Of a stretch of 64,000 nt of DNA, positions 58,244 through 64,000 are shown piece after piece. The DNA lies in assembly GCF_028765345.1 (NCBI RefSeq), contig NZ_JARAJZ010000006.1, positions 142,861 through 206,860 of the forward strand. Direction: 5' to 3'. Under the pieces are notes generated by a model that was not told where the DNA came from, did not search any database, and saw nothing but the letters and a program-made list of their open reading frames with translations. The translations under genes and the position numbers were made by a program. Position 1 is the stretch's first letter. Each line of letters opens with the position of its first letter. The stretch comes from Sporolactobacillus sp. CQH2019 (lineage in GTDB: Bacteria; Bacillota; Bacilli; Bacillales; Sporolactobacillaceae).

Positions 58244-59344
58244 ATGCGCGATCGTTCATATAAAAAAACCTGTCTGCTGATTGTGCTCATCGTGATTTCT
58301 GCATGGATCATAGGGTATGCCGCCGTTCATCGAAATCGGCCGTCTGCATCCGCTGCCGGGGCGGCCGCTGTTCCATCGCTCGACATTCATGCAAATCCCG
58401 CCTTTATTCAGGCAAAAGGCTTCCACGCTGCCGGCAACGGAAAAACGGATGATACGGATAACGTGCAAAGAGCAGTCAGGGCGGCCGCCGCCGTGAACGG
58501 GACCGTTTACTTCGGGAAGGGCACTTATGTCGTTTCGCACCCGATCGACATCCCCGAAAATGTATCGATCATTGGAGCAGGTAAGGAACAGACAACCTTT
58601 AGATCTGTCAATAAGAATACCGACCCTGTGTTTTCTCTTGGCGGGAACCAAACTGTACAGGATGTTGGGTTCGACTCCCAGATCGGTATTATACCCTTGG
58701 GTGATAACATCAATATTAATGAATGCAGGTTTAAGAGCAGTGTTCAAGGCATCCAGAATGCCGTGACGGTGCGCAATCTCACAGTAACCGATACGCTGTT
58801 TGAAGGTTGCGGATATTCCATCCTTTCTAACAAACAGCCAAGTTATCATGTAAAAATTATCAATTGCCGGTTCCTCAACAACAAAGCAGATGATATTGAG
58901 ATTAATGCGCCGAGTGACGGCTGGACGATTGAAAATTGTGTATTCAGCGGGATTACCAGTCATACAAGCAATGCAGGTTTTGGGGTGGGTATTGCCCTGT
59001 CCGCCCGAAATATTACGATCAAGGGCTCGACTTTTTCCGGGATTGCGGGTCAGGGTATTCATGCGGAAGATCATGCGCAGGTGACGGTTTCCAACTGTAC
59101 CTTTCAGAATAATGGCTATGTTCATTATCCGGGTAGTCCGGAGGCAGATATTGCCGTTTTATCGAACGCTGACGTCTCGGTTTTCAATTGTGTGTTTCTG
59201 AAATCCACAAAGGAATACAGCAGTCTGGCAATCTATAATACGGATATACCCGTAGGCGGAACGGTGACGGCCCAATCATCGGCGTTCTATGGTAAAAAGA
59301 TCGATGCGCAAGTCAAATCAATGGATAACCGCTTTTTGAAGTGA
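58244..59344 (+). CDS. Membrane-anchored or secreted beta-helix protein
   Basis: A protein of about 366 residues. Residues ~8-30 (LLIVLIVISAWIIGYAAVH) form a signal-anchor. A pectate-lyase-3-type beta-helix follows, opening FHAAGNGKTDDTDNVQRAVR, with turns IENCVFSGI, IKGSTFSGI and VSNCTFQNNG. It lies last in the capsule cluster and resembles the minus-strand protein at 45747 (shared GFxVGIA and HAEDHAQVTVSNC/HIEDAQERVIVSD blocks). A role in trimming, modifying or holding the exported polymer outside the cell is inferred. GTG 58235 is an alternative start. Confidence 0.8.
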   Translation: MRDRSYKKTCLLIVLIVISAWIIGYAAVHRNRPSASAAGAAAVPSLDIHANPAFIQAKGFHAAGNGKTDDTDNVQRAVRAAAAVNGTVYFGKGTYVVSHPIDIPENVSIIGAGKEQTTFRSVNKNTDPVFSLGGNQTVQDVGFDSQIGIIPLGDNININECRFKSSVQGIQNAVTVRNLTVTDTLFEGCGYSILSNKQPSYHVKIINCRFLNNKADDIEINAPSDGWTIENCVFSGITSHTSNAGFGVGIALSARNITIKGSTFSGIAGQGIHAEDHAQVTVSNCTFQNNGYVHYPGSPEADIAVLSNADVSVFNCVFLKSTKEYSSLAIYNTDIPVGGTVTAQSSAFYGKKIDAQVKSMDNRFLK

Positions 59345-59414
59345 GACGGACCCATGGGAATTCCCGTGAGAGAACAGGCCAATCGGAGCATCTGAAAAAT
59401 TTGCCTTTTCCCCT

Positions 59415-59444
59415 TTGTGAAAGTTCACAGGCGGAGGCTATAAT
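59415..59444 (+). promoter_or_regulatory. Promoter with overlapping palindrome upstream of the first DUF1861 gene
   Basis: TTGTGA (59415-59420), an 18-base spacer and TATAAT (59439-59444) form a good sigma-A-type promoter. TGTGAA (59416-59421) and TTCACA (59424-59429) form a perfect inverted repeat across the -35 box, suiting a repressor or activator site. The gene starts 117 bases downstream. Confidence 0.6.
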
Positions 59445-59560
59445 GTAAAAGAAAGGCGTCATTTGAACGAACAAGATAGTAACCGCTTTCTTTATTAATG
59501 GCGGGCCGGAAGTTGTCCGGACGGGTTTTCAAAAGAGCCAAATAGTGAAGGGGCGATGAA

Positions 59561-60484
59561 ATGGGTCATCCGAAAGATTGTATCGAACTGCTTGAAAGGT
59601 ACGAGAAAGCTCACCCGCGATACCATTCGGTGGAAAAGCTGCATTTTACCGGCGTGGGAAGGCGCGATGTCTACAATATTACCGCGCCTTTTTGTGACGA
59701 AAACCGTTTGGTCATTGCCGGACGTGTGGAAACGAGAAAAAGCGAAGATTCGATCGTGGTCTTTTTCGAAAAGAGAGACAGACAATGGCAGCGGATTCAT
59801 CATTTGCCCGTCCTGCCTCTGCAGGATCCTTTTGTGACGCGGATCGGCGGCCATCTGATTCTTGGCGGCGTCAAAATTCATAAAATCGGGACTATGCAAA
59901 GAATCTGGCGTATGGCCTTTTATTCCGGCAAAACGCTCAGGTCGCTGAATCTGTTTTTCGAAGGGCCGAAGGGAATGAAAGATGTTCGTCTTAAGCAGCT
60001 GAGCGACGGCAGAATTCTTGTCCTGACGCGTCCGCAGCTGGGAAAGGGGGGAAGAGGAAAGATCGGATACTGTGTTCTCGACACGATGGATCAGCTGAGC
60101 AACCGGAAGCTGATCGAAGCCCCTATTTTTATGGATCAGTTTACAAAAGGAGAGTGGGGCGGCGCCAATGACATTCATATTCTGAAGAACGGGCTGATCG
60201 GCGTGATCGGTCATATTGCCGAATTCGACGGGAAGGGCTGCCGTCATTATTATTCGATGCTGTTTACTTTGGATCTGAAGACGGGCCGTCATACTCCGCT
60301 GGAAATTATTGCGACGCGCAAGGATTTTCTTAATGGGCCTGCTAAGCGAAGCGATCTGAAGGATGTTGTTTTCAGCGGCGGCGCAATCCGGACCCATTCC
60401 GGACTGATTCTGTATGCCGGCACGAGTGATACCGAGGCGCAGAGGCTGGTCATGGACGATCCGTTCCTGAAATATGAATCTTAA
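59561..60484 (+). CDS. DUF1861 / MTP-like protein (GT108-type beta-mannosyl enzyme)
   Basis: A 307-residue cytoplasmic protein, probably a five-bladed beta-propeller. Landmarks are LHFTGVGRRDVYNITAPF, LQDPFVTRIGGHLILGGV with candidate catalytic Asp89, GPKGMKDVRLKQLSDGR, GEWGGANDIH and DVVFSGGAIRT. This is the DUF1861 family. Relatives in Leishmania (MTP proteins, CAZy GT108) transfer and phosphorolyse beta-1,2-linked mannose, and the fold is related to GH130. A mannosyltransferase/phosphorylase role is therefore likely but not proven. AAGGGG precedes ATG 59561. A paralogue and a GH130 gene follow. Confidence 0.75.
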   Translation: MGHPKDCIELLERYEKAHPRYHSVEKLHFTGVGRRDVYNITAPFCDENRLVIAGRVETRKSEDSIVVFFEKRDRQWQRIHHLPVLPLQDPFVTRIGGHLILGGVKIHKIGTMQRIWRMAFYSGKTLRSLNLFFEGPKGMKDVRLKQLSDGRILVLTRPQLGKGGRGKIGYCVLDTMDQLSNRKLIEAPIFMDQFTKGEWGGANDIHILKNGLIGVIGHIAEFDGKGCRHYYSMLFTLDLKTGRHTPLEIIATRKDFLNGPAKRSDLKDVVFSGGAIRTHSGLILYAGTSDTEAQRLVMDDPFLKYES

Positions 60485-60636
60485 TCGGCCGTTCGGGCGG
60501 CGGATTTTCGAAACGGGATACGGGTTTATGAAGAATAAAAAAAGGGAAGGTAAGCCCGATTTTCCCCAATGCGTGCCGGCTTTTCCGCATCTTTTTAATT
60601 GGCGGCGATCATATAAAAATGGGGCAGGCAGACTGC

Positions 60637-60664
60637 TTGACTTAATGAAACAACGTACTATAAT
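60637..60664 (+). promoter_or_regulatory. Promoter upstream of the second DUF1861 gene
   Basis: TTGACT (60637-60642), a 16-base spacer and TATAAT (60659-60664) stand 52 bases before the start codon. The second DUF1861 gene and the GH130 gene thus have their own promoter, separate from the one at 59415. Confidence 0.6.
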
Positions 60665-60715
60665 TCTCTTCTTGTAAGAAAAAAATTTATAAATAAATCA
60701 GGAGGATTATAGTCA

Positions 60716-61645
60716 TTGATGAGCCGTCAAACGGATTGCTGCGCTCTTCTGGAAAAGTACAGAAATGATGACCAGCCTGTCCATGAAGTAGAAAAGTTGA
60801 AATTTACCGGGGTCGGCGAAAGAGATGTTTACAATGTGACGGCCGCTTTTGGTGATGGAGAAAAAGAAATCCTGGCCGGCCGCGTCGAACCTAGAGACAG
60901 TGAAGAGTCGGTTGTCGCTTTCTTTGAAAAACAAAACGGCAGCTGGCAGCTGATAAAAGACATGCCGGTTTTTCCTCTTCAGGATCCGTTTGTAACCCGC
61001 ATAGACGGAATGCTCATTTTCGGAGGCGTTGAAGTCTTCCGCGACGGCAGCGGGAAGACGACGTGGAGGACCGTTCTGTATAAAGGAAGGACGGTCAAAT
61101 CACTGGTCCCCTTTTTCAGAGGGCCGGAGGGTATGAAAGATCTGCGCCTGACCCAGCTGCACAGCGGCGCCATTCTCGTATTGACACGGCCGCAGGGCAG
61201 AAAAGGGGGAAGAGGAAAAATCGGATTTTTCCTGATGGCTTCTCTCGATGAACTGGATGTCCGAAAGATTGAGGATGCACCGCTTCTTGAAGACCATTTT
61301 GCCGACGGAGAATGGGGCGGCGCCAATGAGATTCATCCGCTGAAGAACGGAAATGCCGGTGTGCTTGGCCATGTGGCCCATTTTGATGAACAAGGAAACC
61401 GCCATTATTACTCGATGATTTTTACACTGAATCCTCATAACGGCGATCATACACCTGTTGAAATCATTGCTACGCGCAATGATTTTATTGACGGGCCGAC
61501 GAAGAGGGAAGATTTGAAGGACGTTGTTTTCAGCGGCGGGGCGATCCGCAGAAATTCGAAGCTGATCCTGTACGCGGGCACCAGCGACGCAGAGGCTCAG
61601 AAAATTGTGCTGAACGATCCCTTTGAAAAATATGAACAATTATAG
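60716..61645 (+). CDS. Second DUF1861 / MTP-like protein (GT108-type)
   Basis: A 309-residue paralogue of the protein at 59561, matching it along its whole length: LKFTGVGERDVYNVTAAF, LQDPFVTRIDGMLIFGGVEV with Asp90, GPEGMKDLRLTQL, GEWGGANEIHPLKNGN and DVVFSGGAIRR. The insert KTTWRTVLYKGRTVKS differs most. Two copies in tandem suggest a division of labour, such as elongation and breakdown, or different chain positions. TTG 60716 sits 10 bases after GGAGG; ATG 60719 is an alternative. It overlaps the GH130 gene by 14 bases, so the two are cotranslated. Confidence 0.75.
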   Translation: MMSRQTDCCALLEKYRNDDQPVHEVEKLKFTGVGERDVYNVTAAFGDGEKEILAGRVEPRDSEESVVAFFEKQNGSWQLIKDMPVFPLQDPFVTRIDGMLIFGGVEVFRDGSGKTTWRTVLYKGRTVKSLVPFFRGPEGMKDLRLTQLHSGAILVLTRPQGRKGGRGKIGFFLMASLDELDVRKIEDAPLLEDHFADGEWGGANEIHPLKNGNAGVLGHVAHFDEQGNRHYYSMIFTLNPHNGDHTPVEIIATRNDFIDGPTKREDLKDVVFSGGAIRRNSKLILYAGTSDAEAQKIVLNDPFEKYEQL

Positions 61646-62741
61646 CTGGAAAGAGGCGTTTTCGTTGATCCCGGTTTATCGTTATGCGGAAAATCCTTTA
61701 ATCACACCGGACGATGTGAAACCTTATCATCGGGGCTTTGAAGTGATCGGCGCATTCAACGCCGGAGTGGCCGAATATAAGAATGAAACGCTGCTGCTGC
61801 TGCGGGTTGCGGAACGGCCGAAAACAAGCGATCCTTCAGTTGTTCTCTCGCCCGTCTATCATCCCAAAGAAAAAAGAATGGAAATCAGGACGTTCAGCCG
61901 GCGGGATGCCCGTTTTAATTTTGACGACAGCCGAGTGATCCGGCCGGCCGATCAGCCGCAATGTTTTTGCGGCCTGACCTCTCTGTCCTATCTTCGGCTG
62001 GCCAGAAGCAAGGACGGCCATCATTTCACAATCGACGATCAGCCGTTTATCTATCCGTTTAACGACTATCAGATCTTTGGCATCGAAGATCCCCGCATCA
62101 CCCGGATCGGCGCGGTCTATTATATTTATTTCAGTGCCGTATCGCCAATGGGAATCGGCGTGAATATGGTAACAACCAGAGATTTTAAGACTTATGAAGA
62201 TCACGGGCTGATTTTCGCACCGGAAAATAAAGATGCCGTCATTTTTCCGGAGAAGATACACGGCTTGTACTATGCGCTGCATCGTCCGGCGCTGAAAAGC
62301 GTCGGAAGTCCGGACATATGGCTTGCGGAGTCCGATAATCTGAATGATTGGGGCAATCACCGCCATCTTATGAGTATCCGAAAGGGTGAATGGGACAGCG
62401 AACGAATTGGCGCAGGAGCGGTGCCGATCAAGACGGAGGAAGGATGGCTGGTGATTTATCACGGCATGTCCGCGGGCAGCCGTTATTGTCTCGGAGCGGC
62501 TTTGCTGGCTCTCGATGATCCCTCAGACGTTCTGGCACGGTCGAAAGCACCGATTCTTGAACCGGAGAGGGATTATGAAAAGAATGGCTTTTTCGGCGAC
62601 GTTGTTTTCAGTTGCGGGGCTGCTGCCGACGGGAAGACCCTCAGGCTTTATTACGGGGTTTCCGACAGGTCCATGGCTTGCGCGGAGCTGGACGTGGACG
62701 ACATACTGCAGGAACTGAAGCATGGGGAGACTATGCGCTGA
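61632..62741 (+). CDS. GH130 beta-mannoside phosphorylase
   Basis: A 369-residue cytoplasmic enzyme with the five-bladed propeller signatures of GH130: RYAENPLITPDDVKP, FNAGVAEYKNETLLLLRVAE, the catalytic Asp153 in FGIEDPRITRIG, AVIFPEKIHGLYYALHRP and GAGAVPIKTEEGWLVIYHG. GH130 enzymes split beta-1,2- or beta-1,4-mannosides with phosphate, giving alpha-mannose-1-phosphate. Together with the two GT108-type proteins it makes a likely beta-mannan building and recycling set. ATG 61632 overlaps the previous gene; a TTG at 61623 is possible. A terminator follows at 62807. Linkage specificity cannot be read. Confidence 0.85.
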   Translation: MNNYSWKEAFSLIPVYRYAENPLITPDDVKPYHRGFEVIGAFNAGVAEYKNETLLLLRVAERPKTSDPSVVLSPVYHPKEKRMEIRTFSRRDARFNFDDSRVIRPADQPQCFCGLTSLSYLRLARSKDGHHFTIDDQPFIYPFNDYQIFGIEDPRITRIGAVYYIYFSAVSPMGIGVNMVTTRDFKTYEDHGLIFAPENKDAVIFPEKIHGLYYALHRPALKSVGSPDIWLAESDNLNDWGNHRHLMSIRKGEWDSERIGAGAVPIKTEEGWLVIYHGMSAGSRYCLGAALLALDDPSDVLARSKAPILEPERDYEKNGFFGDVVFSCGAAADGKTLRLYYGVSDRSMACAELDVDDILQELKHGETMR

Positions 62742-62806
62742 ACCGGACTCAGATGGCTGTCCGTCACCATGCGCCGGCCTGTTATCAGCTAACGAACGAA
62801 ACTGAG

Positions 62807-62836
62807 AAGATCTCCAAAAAGCGGGGATCTTTTTAA
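62807..62836 (+). terminator. Terminator after the GH130 gene
   Basis: AAGATCTCC (62807-62815) pairs with GGGGATCTT (62823-62831), followed by TTTT. It lies about 65 bases after the stop codon. Confidence 0.75.
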
Positions 62837-63240
62837 CTGTTTTTTTATCGTACTTGGAAAAAAGCATCGTCACGCTCGGCGCAAATGGATTCTTTGTTTT
62901 GAGACATTTTATCTGTTCATCCGGTCTTCCAAGTGCGGCACGGCGTGTTCCGTCCGCAAAAATGTCCTTAAATTTTGGAGCGGTCGGGAAAACTGCTAAA
63001 ATAAAGCTATGGGCTTCAAAAAGTGACAAAAATCTGTTCTATATGAACAGGAAAGATTAAGCCTCCAACACATAGGAATGCGGCCGGGTGCATACGTATT
63101 CAGTTTTTATGGATGATACATGATTGAATGGAGGCTTCGGACTCTCCGGCTGTTTCATTGGGGAGACGGCTTAGGGAGCCCTGAAACCTTTATTTTGCTG
63201 TCCGGGAAGAGAAAAGGGGGGTCAAGAATCTGATGTTTAA
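62837..63240. other. Gene-free stretch
   Basis: No supported gene. A short plus frame at 62854-63060 has no ribosome site or motif. The region probably holds the promoter of the dehydrogenase gene, but I could not assign clear boxes. Confidence 0.4.
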
Positions 63241-63255
63241 AGGAGGGGATGCCGT

Positions 63256-64000
63256 GTGAACGTTCTTTTCTGCGTGGGTAAATCTTATTTCCCGATTTAC
63301 CGGACAATGGTCGACCGTATGGAAAAGGCCGGAGCGGATGTGACATGCCTGCTGTATAATCAGGCACAGAATAAGGAAACGATTAAAAAAAACATTTCAG
63401 ATGCGGAGATCTACATAACAGCGGTGGCACCGGCGGATCGGGAGGTTATTGACGCGGCTCCGCGGCTGAAGTACATTCTGAAGACGGGGACGGGTCTGGA
63501 TAATGTGGATGTCGGCTGCGCTACCGAAAGGGGAATTCTGGTCAGCAATGCTCACGGGGAGAACGCGACGTCGGTTGCCGAGCTTGCAATCGGTCTGATG
63601 ATCGGTCTATCCAGAATGATCCCGCAGCTGGACAGAAAGACAAAGGACGGAGTATGGCTGCCCAGCAGGGGGTATGAATGCCGCGGGAAAACGCTCGGGA
63701 TTATCGGGTTCGGCTCAATCGGCATGAAGATTGCCGGGTTTGCCGGAGCGTTTGATATGAAAGTGATCGTTTTCGGAAATTACAAAGATCACGAAGCAGC
63801 GGGCAGACTCGGCGCTTCATTTGTCGAACTGGATCAGCTGCTGAAAGAAGCGGATTATATTGTGATTAGCACGGCGCTGACAAAGTCGAACTATCATTTA
63901 ATCGACGAACGGGCAATCGCCAAAATGAAACCGTCGGCGTTCCTGATTAATATTTCCCGGGGAGCAATAATTGACGAACAGGCACTTTTTGAGACCTTGC
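63256..64000 (+). CDS. D-isomer 2-hydroxyacid dehydrogenase, N-terminal part
   Basis: The frame opens at GTG 63256 after AGGAGGGGAT and is still open at the window edge, so the C-terminus is missing (248 residues visible). LKYILKTGTGLDNVDVGCAT, the NAD motif TLGIIGFGSIGMKIAGFAGA and MKPSAFLINISRGAIID identify the D-3-phosphoglycerate dehydrogenase/2-hydroxyacid dehydrogenase family. It reduces a 2-keto acid or oxidises the D-hydroxy acid in the cytoplasm. The substrate cannot be fixed from this part. It starts about 515 bases after the mannoside operon and is probably unrelated to it. Confidence 0.88.
   Translation, partial: MNVLFCVGKSYFPIYRTMVDRMEKAGADVTCLLYNQAQNKETIKKNISDAEIYITAVAPADREVIDAAPRLKYILKTGTGLDNVDVGCATERGILVSNAHGENATSVAELAIGLMIGLSRMIPQLDRKTKDGVWLPSRGYECRGKTLGIIGFGSIGMKIAGFAGAFDMKVIVFGNYKDHEAAGRLGASFVELDQLLKEADYIVISTALTKSNYHLIDERAIAKMKPSAFLINISRGAIIDEQALFETL

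Overview
The window looks like the chromosome of a low-to-mid GC Gram-positive spore-former relative (Bacilli, Bacillales). The signs are AGGAGG-type ribosome sites, frequent TTG/GTG starts, a cre-like site, RpiR/GabR/PRD regulators, Bacillus-type capsule genes (CapA/CapB split) and polymorphic toxins with a pre-toxin TG region. A Sporolactobacillus-like genus is possible but is only an impression.

Layout. 1-4.1 kb: the end of an AbgB-like amidohydrolase, a decayed 4-aminobutyrate aminotransferase, an APC permease and a nitrilase-type amidohydrolase. 4.7-6.7 kb: an S9 peptidase. 7-12 kb: an RpiR regulator divergent from a 1-phosphofructokinase/fructose PTS operon, then a second 1-phosphofructokinase. 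12.5-18.6 kb: a GabR-type regulator divergent from an intact GABA aminotransferase, flanked by two APC permeases. 19.1-26 kb: a polymorphic toxin gene with an AHH nuclease tip and its immunity gene, followed by three decayed copies of the same scaffold, each carrying a different toxin tip and immunity gene. 26.7 kb: a sigma factor. 28.2-31.6 kb: rmlACBD for dTDP-L-rhamnose. 32.4-34.5 kb: a chemoreceptor. 36.1-41.5 kb: a complete sorbitol (glucitol) PTS operon. 41.7-44 kb: a phosphatase, an AEC transporter and an IS remnant. 44.5-45.6 kb: about 1 kb of phased short repeats. 45.7-59.3 kb: an exopolysaccharide/capsule cluster (Wzz/tyrosine kinase, priming transferase, GDP-fucose synthesis, three glycosyltransferases, Wzy, Wzx) bracketed by two related beta-helix proteins. 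59.5-62.7 kb: two DUF1861/GT108-type proteins and a GH130 phosphorylase, suggesting beta-mannoside turnover. The last gene is a 2-hydroxyacid dehydrogenase cut by the window edge.

How it fits together: RmlACBD and Gmd/Fcl supply dTDP-rhamnose and GDP-fucose for surface glycan assembly. The mannoside genes after the cluster could draw on or return mannose donors. Sorbitol and fructose systems feed fructose-6-P/fructose-1,6-bisP into glycolysis.

The two most unusual things are (i) intergenic arrays of 21-bp units at six places (12.3, 27.7, 34.7, 44.7, 44.8 and 45.3 kb), one of which has matured into a 103-bp higher-order repeat, and (ii) the GT108-GT108-GH130 set. All functions are read from the sequence alone. 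No database search was possible.
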